NCBI GenBank assembly: GCA_037576215.1
Contig: JBANDB010000011.1
Coordinates: 1,488,001-1,552,000 of the forward strand
Length of the DNA: 64,000 nt
From: Armillaria gallica
Taxonomy: Eukaryota; Basidiomycota; Agaricomycetes; Agaricales; Physalacriaceae
Direction: 5' to 3'
Numbering within the stretch: position 1 is the stretch's first letter; each line of letters begins with the position of its first letter. The notes below the pieces were generated by a model. It was not told the DNA's origin and did not search any database. It was given only the letters and a program-made list of their open reading frames with translations. Below, piece by piece: positions 55,120 through 64,000 of the stretch. The position numbers and the translations under genes were made by a program.

Positions 55120-55413
55120 ATGCCTGCATTACCCCTTTGTCAATGCCTGCTCTTTGGTGTTCTCAAATATGCATGCCGTCTGCAGAAGCTACGGCACCAA
55201 AAACAGAAGCAAGAAGCTGATGACTCTCACACTGAGTCTCAACATCGTGATATTGATGGCAACAACGGTGACAGCTCTTCTTTCTCATCCATCTCATTGT
55301 TCTCATTGTACTCTTCCCTCTCTTCACTAGAACCACCTGGGCAACATCAGCCAACTGAAAGGGCTGTCTCAGAAGGCCAGTTCTCTTCTGATGAGGAGGA
55401 AGATGACCGGTGA
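55120..55413 (+). CDS. Possible N-terminal exon of the Harbinger transposase
   Basis: A 97-codon frame (MPALPLCQCLLFGVLKYAC...) ends in a Ser-rich and acidic part (SSDEEEDDR). It lies between the left TIR and the transposase core on the same strand. It could be a first exon or an unrelated frame; no splice link was established across the ACTAGT-rich block that follows. Confidence 0.35.
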   Translation: MPALPLCQCLLFGVLKYACRLQKLRHQKQKQEADDSHTESQHRDIDGNNGDSSSFSSISLFSLYSSLSSLEPPGQHQPTERAVSEGQFSSDEEEDDR

Positions 55414-55589
55414 TGTGCTTGGTAACGGCGAGTGGCAAATGGACTAGAGGCTGGCAATGAACACCAACAACACTAAACCAATCACTAACTCTACACTTAT
55501 CACCAATGTATTGAATTCGGGCGTTTCGAGTATGATAGAAGCACTCTGCAGACTTCAATAATCAAGGAAAGTTGTTTAAAGACATTTTA

Positions 55590-56720
55590 TTTCGTTACTA
55601 GTGAGCTATACAAGCGTACTACTCGCACTAGTGGGGTTTGTAAGATACAATTGGATGAATAGTGACTCAACTTGAGCTACTGCGCTCGCTCTGACTGGGA
55701 CTGCTTCGAACTAGTGGCTCTCTTGGCCCTATAATGTCTTACAAGTGAATAAACACTTGACTAGTTGCTTTCTAGGCAGACTAGTGGCGCTCTTGGCCTA
55801 AGAATAATACTTTAAACTTTGAGAACTTGCTTGAACTAACTTCGAAACACTCTTGGCCTTTGCAGGACACAAAAGATTGCTCTAAGACACTTCTATTCAC
55901 TCAATGCTATGGGTAACTTAGCGACTAGTAGCCGCTTCGTCGAGGTTAAGCACAAAAGCCTTTAATTGGGGCGCTAGATACTGACTAGTAGGTCACAATT
56001 GCAGGGATGGCTTGCCTGAGCCGTGCGTGTGCCTATTCTACTACTTATATACTGGCCAACAAGGTATGATCGAGATATAAATAACTGACTAGAGGGGTAT
56101 TATTGATAAGGATTTCTTGGCTAGTCACGAATAATGGTGAATAATCACACAATAGTCGGTCTAGAAATGGCCGCTTGCTGACTAGTGGGCCTAGGAGCTC
56201 CGCTAGAGGTGGCATTCCGTGTTCTTGGCCCAGCAATGCTCCACTTGCATCAAGGATAAATGGCTAGCCTAACGAGCGTGCCTGTAGCAGCTGTCGATCG
56301 TGATCGAAGGCACAACCCGGCTATACTAGTTCCAATCGTAAATAGATCTGTATCGTACTAGCCCGATCTGGACAGCTGCGCTTCATTTCTAAATTCATTT
56401 CTAAGTCCCGTTAGAGACTGCTGCACCGCTAGTCAACTCTTCTTAAACACTCGCATGCAGACCGTTCCACTAGTGACTGTACTTTCACGAGACCTGTATG
56501 TTCTGCTTCTTGTTGGGTGCACTCGTAGCTACCCCGTCGACTAGCGGTTGTCATTTACTGACTTGCTTGGTATTCAAGGTGCTAGTCACGCCGGCTGATA
56601 GACTTGACCCAATAGTGGTATCGCGCCTAAATCCTGGCTTGACTAGTAGCTTTCTGGCTTGACTATCAGCTTGAAGCCTCCGCTATAGTCCTTTAGTTAT
56701 TGCTAGTCTAAGATAGATAT
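55590..56720. repeat. ACTAGT-rich block inside the Harbinger transposon
   Basis: The hexamer ACTAGT or close forms (GACTAGTGG, GACTAGTAG, GCTAGTC) recur every 20-150 bases, at least ten exact copies in 1.1 kb, often followed by GCTCTTGGCC. No gene is seen. It separates the possible first exon from the transposase core and may be a further insertion, though I found no target duplication. Confidence 0.6.
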
Positions 56721-56794
56721 GCGCTAGTATGATTACAAAATCGCAAAATCTAGGTGTGAACGTGTAGACGGCGTATCACCGGTATATTTGACAG

Positions 56795-58063
56795 ATGCAC
56801 CTTGTGCAGGATCACATCAAGTATCTCACTGAAACACGCATTCTCTGGCCCCAAAAGGTCCACAAGCTGTCCCAGTTATATCTCATCCTTGAGCTGTTCA
56901 AGCAGGATGACCCATCTCATTTTCGGAGGAACCTTCGTGTTTCCCCTGAGACATTTGACACACTTGTAAGCTGTATTGACAGTCACCCTGTTTTTGCTAG
57001 TGAAGGATCAGCCAGCCAGATGCCCATTCCCCATCAGCTTGCCATAGCTCTCTTTCACTTTGGGCATTTCAGCAACAGCGCCTCTGTGGAATCGATTGCG
57101 CAGTGGGCTGGAGTATCTGCCAGGACAGTAGTCAATGCAACACGCCATGTCATGGTGGCATTTCTCTCTCTGCATGATGAGGTGATCCACTGGCTGAGTG
57201 CCAGAGAGAAAGAGGAGGCGAAGGCATGGGTTGAAGCAGCATCGTGTGTTGCATGGTGCCATGGGTGGCTCCTTGTTGATGGAACATTGGTTCCCCTTGC
57301 AGAGAAGCCTGCCTATCATGGAGAGGCATATTTTGACAGGAAGTCTAATTACTTGTTGAATGTACAGGTGCGTCTGAACTACTAGCTTCAGTTGTTAGCG
57401 CCAGCTAATTCTGTATCACAGCTCATCATGCTTCCCAACCTGCGTATCATAGACTATGTCATAGGTCACTGCAGCAGTACCCATGATTCTACAGCCTTCG
57501 CTGAATCGCAAACTGTTCGTGATCACCAGAGGCTTATTGGACGCAATGAGTGGATCTGGGCAGACTCGGCCTATCCTATCGAAGCCTGGTGTGTAACACC
57601 ATACAAGAAGCCAGCTGGAAACATCCCTGACAATAAGACATTTAACTACTGGGTTTCTCATGTATGTGCTTCATGTCTTTAGACTTTCTTTATACTGAAT
57701 TCCAACAAGGTACGGATACGTTCGGAGCATGCGGTTGGATATCTCAAGGGCCGCTTCCAGTCTCTCAAGGGTTTACGCCAGCAAATCAAGAACCCTGAGG
57801 ATCATTTACATGCCATTGCATGGATTCGAACGTGTTTAGTCATCCATACACTGATTCATGACATTGAGTCCGATGAAGTTGATTCGCACTGGGAAGAGGA
57901 GCTCATTGAAGAAGGTCTCTCATCAGATAGCTCTATGGGGGATGTATCCAATGATGAACGAGTCCCTGCAGATATTCGCCGAGAGTCAACAGGGCAGTGC
58001 AAACATTGTAAAGTCAAAGAAGCTCTATTTGCGAGTGGAATTCTAGATACGCCATCAGAATAA
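56795..58063 (+). CDS. PIF/Harbinger DDE transposase (DDE_Tnp_4 type)
   Basis: My model is exon 56795-57367, intron 57368-57421, exon 57422-57661, intron 57662-57709, exon 57710-58063; both introns are GT-AG and phase 0, giving 388 aa without a stop. An N-terminal helical region (SHFRRNLRVSPETFDTLV) and a helix-turn-helix-like part (ASVESIAQWAGVSARTV) precede the catalytic core: first Asp in LLVDGTLVPL, second Asp in IGHCSSTHDSTAF, then ADSAYPIEAWCVTPYKKP, and the Glu in RIRSEHAVGYLKGRF. The C-terminal tail is acidic. It would cut and paste the 5-kb transposon. A start further upstream is possible. All catalytic residues are present, so this gene may still be functional. Confidence 0.82.
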
Positions 58064-58073
58064 ACCATATATA

Positions 58074-59680
58074 TCACCCGTAATTATGGTAGTTCAAAGT
58101 ATGAAAACTGTCATCTTGTCCTTCACGTCCTTCTTGCAGAATGTTGAAAAGATCTAGTCCCTGTGCTGGCGTTCCCGACCCACTGGAGCTTGCGTGAAGA
58201 GTGCTTTGACTGGAGCTAGGCTCGGACATAGTAGGTTGAACAGGAACATGACCCTGAGGCATCATCAGTAAAAGCCTCTGCATCAAATCCAGCATGTGGT
58301 GAGCTGTTATCGCTTCCCATTCTGCTTGCTGAGCATCCAGTTCCATCTTCTGACGCTTAGCATCCTGCTTCCCCTTCTCAAGCTCCAGCTGCTTCAACTG
58401 GATGATATCCTTTGCCTCATGACACCGTGTTGCTTCTTCTAACTCCTTCAGGTGGATCTCATCAAGGCCTGATGTGTTGTAGCCACGCTTCTTGCTGCTG
58501 TTTCCAGTTTTATCATCACGGCTGGTGCCCTTTCGTTCCTTTTTGTTGCTCTGTGTTGTTGCTCTGTCCTTCTTCAAATCTTTCACATCTTGGCGATGCT
58601 TGACTATCTGCTGGGAACATTAGGACTCTATTAGGATGGGATAAGAGTGTGCACGCACCTTGGCAGGGGGTGGATCAACATTCAACTGCTCAGCTTTCTC
58701 AACTGCCTCGCCCTCATCCCCTGCTACTGTCACATCCTCACTACCCATTGCGGAGGAGGTCATTGATCGGTCAAGGGCATTGTAATCCCAGTCTTGGCTG
58801 GCATCACACGAGAAAGCATCTAAACCGCTGTCATTGTGCCCCTTATCCTCATCACTGCTTTGCTCATCTGAGATGTCGCTATCTGGACCCTTCTGATGGT
58901 CTGGCTGCTGCTCTGAACTTGGAGTCTTGGTCTGAAATAAGTGTGCCACTTGTTCAGAATGATTCTGTCCTCCTTTGGCATTGCTGATCCCAACAGGATT
59001 GTAGTTCGGAAGCTCTCTCCAGATTGCATGCAGGTCATCCCAGAATGGCCACTCATTACGAATCTTTTCTGTATGGCATCGATGAGCATGCACAGACCTA
59101 TAAGCTATATGGGAACAGACCTATCACATTTGTTGCTTCGTCTTCAGGCAACACACCTCCCCCTGTGTCCTTCAGCTTCCTTACATGTCCCTGGTACTGC
59201 TTTTTGAGCCTTGTATCATGTTATTTCAGCATTAACTAGGGACAGCCCAATAGTGAGAACTCACCGGGCAAACTGCTGCTGGGTAGACCATGCAAACCAA
59301 GTTGGATCCTTCCCATACTCTTCACAATGCTCTTGATCAACATCGAAGCCAGTAAAGATGTGCTCAGCCAACACTCCATACATGATGAGCTTGCCGTCTG
59401 TAGCCTGTACCTTCTTTCAGTCTTCTGCTTTGGCATCTGATGTCGAATCACTGAAGAGCTTCATGCGGAATGGCGGCTTCTGAATGAGGTAACTGATTGC
59501 ACGGTTTGTCCATTCAGGATGGTCTTCCCAGCGGATGGGTTTTGCACGGGGTTTTCAGCCAGAAGGGGTAGTAGTCGGCGCAGCAGCGGGGGCGACAACA
59601 GGCTGGCTCAGAGGCGGCTCAGGGTTATTCTTGCCAGCCCAACCACCTCTCGTGCCTTTTCCTCGTCCTCTGCCAGACAT
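58074..59680 (-). pseudogene. Harbinger-associated Myb/SANT-like DNA-binding protein
   Basis: On the minus strand ATG at 59680 opens MSGRGRGKGTRGG, followed by a WEDHPEWTNRAISYLI trihelix-like domain, MYGVLAEHIFTGFDVD, and, after introns, RNEWPFWDDLHAIWRELPNYNP. An acidic linker and a C-terminal coiled coil (ELEEATRCHEAKDIIQLKQL) end at 58074. Introns lie near 59216-59263, 59062-59115 and 58590-58665. Two in-frame TGA codons (59555-59557 and 59417-59419) stand where CGA would keep the frame. Such proteins partner the transposase in nuclear import and TIR binding in this superfamily. Confidence 0.68.
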
Positions 59681-60745
59681 GATTTCATGCAGTAGTGCAG
59701 GATATAGGGTGTTAATCGTAGTGGACTTGGTATGAGAACTAGCTATGGCTGTATTACTAAGCAGATGAAACATGTCTTAAAAAAAGAGCGGAAAATCACC
59801 ACAAAAGCAGCTACTGAGCTGCTTTTGCATACTTGAAATAAGGGACCATATTTTGAAAAATCGGCAGATGCCGAGCAAAAAAGAATCCAAAAAAAGGCCC
59901 AAAAAACGTTCGAAAACCGAGATCGGGGCCGTCATGAAACACCCTAATCAAGAATATGCTGGTGTAAATGATATATTGCCGTAGAACGGTGAATAAACGT
60001 TGTCTACTGGCGATAGACTAGAGCGTGATGGTAATTGACGTAGTCTGAGGTCGACTAGAGATGAACTGCTCTTGAACTACGTTTTCTAACTAGTTTTTAT
60101 ACTACAAGTATGAATTTATAAATAGAGTAGATATGCGAGACTTAGTAAGGCTGTAAAGCCTTGGCTTTGTAAAAATCGCAGGTAACATATGGTCCTTGAT
60201 CTTCTAAAGTAACAGCAACTCGTCGACATTGCCGCATATGGATGCAAACCGTATGGTTTTGCTTGAGCAATGCATGGATCGTTAGGTGCTGTTTAGCTGC
60301 AGATTACTGAGCGATAGTTGTCGTGCTGAGGAGTACGCGTGGGGCAACGTTTTCTTGAAGCCTTGGCGAAGTAACAGCCTTAGTAAACACGGTCTGTAGT
60401 TGCTGTAGCTGCAATTGCTGTAGCTGGGAAGGTACTCGTGCCAATCACATCATTTTCATTAAGTGATCAATGAGCGCGTCAACTAGGTACTTCTGAGTGA
60501 TGCGTCAATTCTGTATTGGGATGATTGTCGATCGAAGGTGCCTTGCCGTGATGAAGTATGGCAATTATGATGCGTGGCAAGATGGGATGGATAACAAAGC
60601 ACGTGAGGAGTGGTTGCTGTAGGATAAAAGTGGTATCAGTGTGTGTGCAATCATTGGTTTTCTGAAAGGCCATTGAAGGGACAGTAGCGTTAATTAGCAG
60701 GTAAAATCTGCGAGTTCTGAGCATACAGAGCCTGGAGGCTCATCA

Positions 60746-62415
60746 ATGTTAATCCTCCCATCTTCCAATTGATGATTGGATTATGCTGGGTTAACCAGTC
60801 ATGACTGAGAAAGATCTGTTTATCACCGAGATCCGTTATGGCTAGATCTATTCATTCTGAATGATCTCCAATTTTGAGCTCGATCTCAGTGTATTTTGTA
60901 ATTGATCCTCCTTGGTTCCTGGTTCCGTCAGCATTGTAGACCAGGATTGGTGTGGCAGTTGCTCAAGTTGGGATGTTGTACTGTTCAACGAACTTTTGGT
61001 TGATGGCACTACTGGTGCATCCGCTGTCTACCAATGCAGCTGTAGAGATTTTGGGAATGGTTCCTGGTGTCCCGAGTTCGATGGGGATAACCAGGTCCTT
61101 CCCTTTCCCGCTTAGTGCGCTGATATATCACTTTGGCTGTTAGTTCTTCAAGCCACCAAAGCGCATTAATTCACTCCATCCCCCTCATTGCTTCGATCAT
61201 TGTGTCGACTACTTCCTCTGCGCGCGCTTTGTGAACCCAATTCTTTAGGATTGCCTTCGCTTCCGACTCCGTTCACGCCTCTACTACTCTGCATAGAGTC
61301 CACTCAGCTCTGAATGGTTTAAGCCACTCATTATAGGTCTCTCTGCTTGTATAAGTGCATGAGAGTTGCGGGGCCTCTTTAACCTTCGCATCGACCCGTG
61401 GGGGCTCGACTACCATTGGTGAGGTCACCACCGTTTCTAAAGGAGGTATTAATTTAGCGTTCTTGCTCATCATGAAACTCATAATGTCCTCGTCATCAGG
61501 TACTTCTTCAATAAAAGCTACCTGATGCCCCCTTTTCACTGCCTGGGCGCTAGCAGCTTCCTGTCCTGTGGCTTTCTGGTCGGTCGTGGAATGGGAGGTG
61601 CTTTTCTCGAAGGTGTCACCCCACAAAGGGGCGACAGGTTGGGCTTGCTCTGCTGAACAACGATTGCCTTCGCTTCTCACCGTTGAATAGCGGTCACCTT
61701 CACCTTGTTCCTTCGAGCCTGTCTCTGTGATGGATAGGTCCCTCGTTTCATTCAGCATTCCCCCTTTGTTGAGTCGCCCTTCATTATAATAGGCATTGGC
61801 AACTAATCGGGGGCCCTTACTCGACTCCGGTTCATCCTCGATCTTCCTGTCGTCCTGGGCCGTCGCCAAAGCCCCTTGGTGTATAAGGGATTTAGACTTT
61901 GGTAGCTGTACGGTGTTCTCTTTTACCAGAGGAGGTTTTGCCGAAGCTATTCCCTCGAAACTCCCAGCGAGGCTGGGACTCCATAGAGCTGCTTTGTCAG
62001 GGGGGGTGCTATGCGCTTGTTCCCCTGCCCCATCTGGTCTAGCTATAGCCATTATGATGGGTGTCACTATGGTAGGTGACTTGTCGTTCGATGCTTTCAC
62101 CTGTAATAGGTTACTTGCCGAACATCGAGCCGCAGTCGGTAGTTTAATAACTATTGCGCTCGTTCCTGGGCCTGTGATTTGATTCTTGCTTAGTTTCTGG
62201 TCTGATTGTGAAGTCGCAGGTATATTTGAATGCGCGGTGGTTACTACAGGCGGTATATAAGTACATTTATGAAGTGCGATAGGCATACCAGCCGAAACTA
62301 AGTCCTTGGCCGAGTAAGTTGAATCATTTACTTCTCGGTGCTCTCTTTTACCTCCTCGATTGTTGAGAGGTTTTCTGTGGTTGGGTGGTGGTCCCAATAA
62401 GTGTTGAAGCATCAT
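60746..62415 (-). pseudogene. Second chromovirus-like element: linker and protease, truncated
   Basis: The minus-strand frame 61273-62415 is a Ser/Thr-rich linker containing [11 protein letters not shown] followed by EEVPDDEDIMSF; the nested chromovirus has the same [10 protein letters not shown] near 39680-39720, so the two elements are related. Downstream, protease motifs LVDSGCTSSAINQKF near 61010 (DSG intact) and SHDWLTQHNPIINWKMG near 60750-60810 are separated by stops. RT should follow but is cut off at 60745 by LTR6. Confidence 0.75.
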
Positions 62416-64000
62416 AGTGCTTCTCCCCAGGTTTTTGGCGCGTTAGGGCAGTTGTGCTTGAAATAGCCCTTTTTGCCACATCAGAAGCATACTGATGCTG
62501 CCCTGGCTGCATCAACATCCATCGGCACGCCGCATCCTCTGTAGGTTGTCCCTGTAGCCATTGTCGTTGATGGTACAGGGGCAACTGTTTGACCACCCCT
62601 AGTGGGCATGGTCGTCTTCTGTGTCTGTGATCACGATGGGGTCGCTGTCGTTCCTTCTGCCTGCTTGAGGCACCAGTTGTAGTCAATCCGTAGTAAGCAA
62701 GCCTTCCAGCCTTTGTACTCAATTGGTACTTCTCCGTCAGCCAAGTATATGGTATTTTTACTTGTCTGGCAGGCGGCCTTTTTGATCTGATGGAGCATTA
62801 CTTGGTCGTTGTTGCATACTCTGGCATGGTAGGCTAGTTCTTTGAACTGCTGGAAGAACTTGTCTCTGTTCTTGCTATCCGCCTGCCTAAGCTTCTCCCA
62901 CTGCGCATACTTTAGCTGCGCATCGGCATCCTTCCAGAATCTCTCGCCGAGTTTCGTTTTGAATTCTTCGTAACTCAGGTAGAGCTGGGCTCCAGTTGCT
63001 TGATCCTTTCCTAATATCTGCACATTTAACTCCCACCATTTCTCAGTGTTGTCTGCAAGTCACGAGACACAGAAAACGACTTTATGAGGGTGGTGTCGAA
63101 AGTGTTGGTTAAACACATCAAAGTGCAGTTCACACTTTAGGAAGAACCTGGTGATGTCGGTAGAATCACCTCTGAAGTCATCGACCTCTTTGACAATTTT
63201 TGGTTTGAAATCGTCATAGGGGGCAACGGCTCCGTCGACTAGTTGCCAGGGTACTGGGGGGTCTGGCAGCGCTGGTGGGGCAGAGAATTGTGGGAGTGCA
63301 TACCTTGGGTCGGGCGGTGGCTGTGGTTGTGCAGGCGGTTGTGGTGGCTGTGTGGGTTGTCCACCACCACCGCCTCCTCCTGCACCGTGACCGCCACCGG
63401 CAAATGGTAGGTACCCACATTGGTACGTTCCTGGTGCTGCCTGTCTCGTGATGTAGGAGAAGGTATTCGTGACCCAAGGAGGTGGTACCGGTGGTTCATC
63501 CGGCATTGGTTCCTGTACCTCGATCTCCTGTGTGGCTTCTTCATAAGGGGGGAACTCCTCAATTACAGCATCCGGGTGTATTTCATTCCATAAGAGGTGA
63601 GCGTTCCACTCTGCCTCATACTGTAAGATCTCATCTGCTGGGAGATCTCTCTGTTTCTTCATAAAATAATCGTTTCCAGCTTGGGTAGCTCCCCAAACCA
63701 GAGAAAAGGGTAATTCATAGGCGAAGTAATTATAAATATCTAGAAAAGTTGCTTGCCTTAGTAAGGTGGGAATGGGAATTGTGGGGTCATCATCTATTTT
63801 GTTATAAAAATTGATGATGTCAGTTAGCGTCATTATGACTGGGGTTGGGCAAGCGCTCGCACGTCGACTCAGCGGACGACTTGGGGATTCCATCGATCAT
63901 GATTCTGGGGAATGGGGTAGGGGGATGGGGTAACTTGACCGTGGTGTTTGAGGTGCTTGGCTCACTTGGCAGGACTTTGGGCTGTGGCTGCTCTCGGAGT
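62416..64000 (-). pseudogene. gag: Second chromovirus-like element: gag, partial
   Basis: 63060-63893 (from MESPSRPLSRR) is a Pro/Gly-rich N-terminal region leading to DFRGDSTDITRFFLKCELHFD, the start of a gag capsid fold. After TGA the frame continues at 62631-63023 (YEEFKTKLGERFWKDADA, FFQQFKELAYHAR). A zinc knuckle near 62480-62500 reads CF-stop-CGKKGYFKHNC. The element runs beyond the window, so its 5' LTR is not seen. Stops show that it is dead. Confidence 0.75.

Larger units (their letters stand above)
54929..59945 (+). mobile_element. PIF/Harbinger DNA transposon, 5.0 kb
   Basis: Terminal inverted repeats start AGGGTGTTTCA and continue similar for about 35 bases (GATCTCG on both sides). 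The 3-bp target duplication AAT stands at 54926-54928 and 59946-59948; the uninterrupted LTR reads GTGCAATCAAG. It carries a transposase gene (plus strand) and a Myb/SANT-like gene (minus strand), the two-gene plan of the superfamily. The usual target is a TWA trinucleotide; AAT is slightly unusual. Confidence 0.88.
54036..60745 (-). repeat. Giant-family LTR (LTR6) split by a Harbinger transposon
   Basis: LTR parts 54036-54928 and 59946-60745 join to one LTR close to LTR3 and LTR4. In minus orientation it reads TGATGAGCC...CAATCA. The left flank is ACAT (element R leader); the right flank is ATGT in the protease of another retroelement. The flanks do not match, so this is not a simple solo insertion. 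Confidence 0.85.

Noticed and set aside
55163..55558. 131-codon minus-strand frame in the Harbinger
   Set aside because: It is antisense to the better candidate exon 55120-55413 and has no recognisable motif.
1..64000. CRISPR arrays, bacterial operons or rRNA genes
   Set aside because: Nothing fits; the direct repeats seen are LTRs, TIRs or a 20-bp minisatellite without spacers, and gene structure is eukaryotic.

Overview
The window looks like a repeat-packed stretch of a filamentous basidiomycete (Agaricomycetes) genome. The evidence is short (about 50-70 bp) GT-AG introns, a KDZ-type transposase relic, a two-gene PIF/Harbinger transposon, chromodomain Ty3 elements and Zn2Cys6-type cysteine clusters. 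I see no ordinary host gene. Almost every base belongs to a transposable element, nested several layers deep. || Layout. 1-5695: a decayed KDZ transposase gene, split by two solo LTRs (1475-3083 reverse, 3224-4833 forward) with clean 4-bp target duplications. 5696-22914: 'element L', a 17.2-kb Ty3-type LTR retrotransposon on the minus strand (5' LTR 21239-22914, PBS, gag-protease, in-frame UGA, RT-RNase H-integrase, then two intron-containing genes on the opposite strand, polypurine tract, 3' LTR 5696-7825). 22915-54035: 'element R', a near-identical relative on the plus strand, circularly permuted: it begins inside its own 5' leader, runs through gag, pol, the two antisense genes, the PPT and one LTR (52152-53825), and ends with PBS plus leader. 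A chromodomain Ty3 element (34961-50837, TSD ATTGG) sits inside its antisense gene A. That element in turn carries a 2.97-kb palindrome with tRNA-like units (41840-44807) and a 3.2-kb hAT-like insert in its 5' LTR (47446-50625). 54036-60745: a further giant-family LTR, split by a 5.0-kb PIF/Harbinger transposon (54929-59945). 60746-64000: gag-protease part of a second chromovirus-like element on the minus strand. || How the parts work together. The giant Ty3 family has the usual gag-PR / RT-RH-IN machinery plus two convergent antisense genes. Gene A (about 709 aa when spliced) and gene B (about 566 aa when the frame is repaired) both carry a CX2CX6CX8-9CX2CX6C cluster, the spacing of fungal Zn2Cys6 DNA-binding domains. 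Being antisense, their introns cannot be removed from the genomic RNA, so they survive retrotransposition. The element also has an exact second copy of its polypurine tract in the middle (a likely cPPT) and a UGA-CUAG readthrough-type context between protease and RT. Gag-pol and gene B are almost identical between L and R by eye, while gene A differs strongly yet stays open in both. This suggests a swapped or fast-evolving cassette. Most stops in gag-pol and gene B are CGA-to-TGA changes, as expected from CpG methylation decay. || All boundaries and splice sites were read by eye from the sequence; no search was run.
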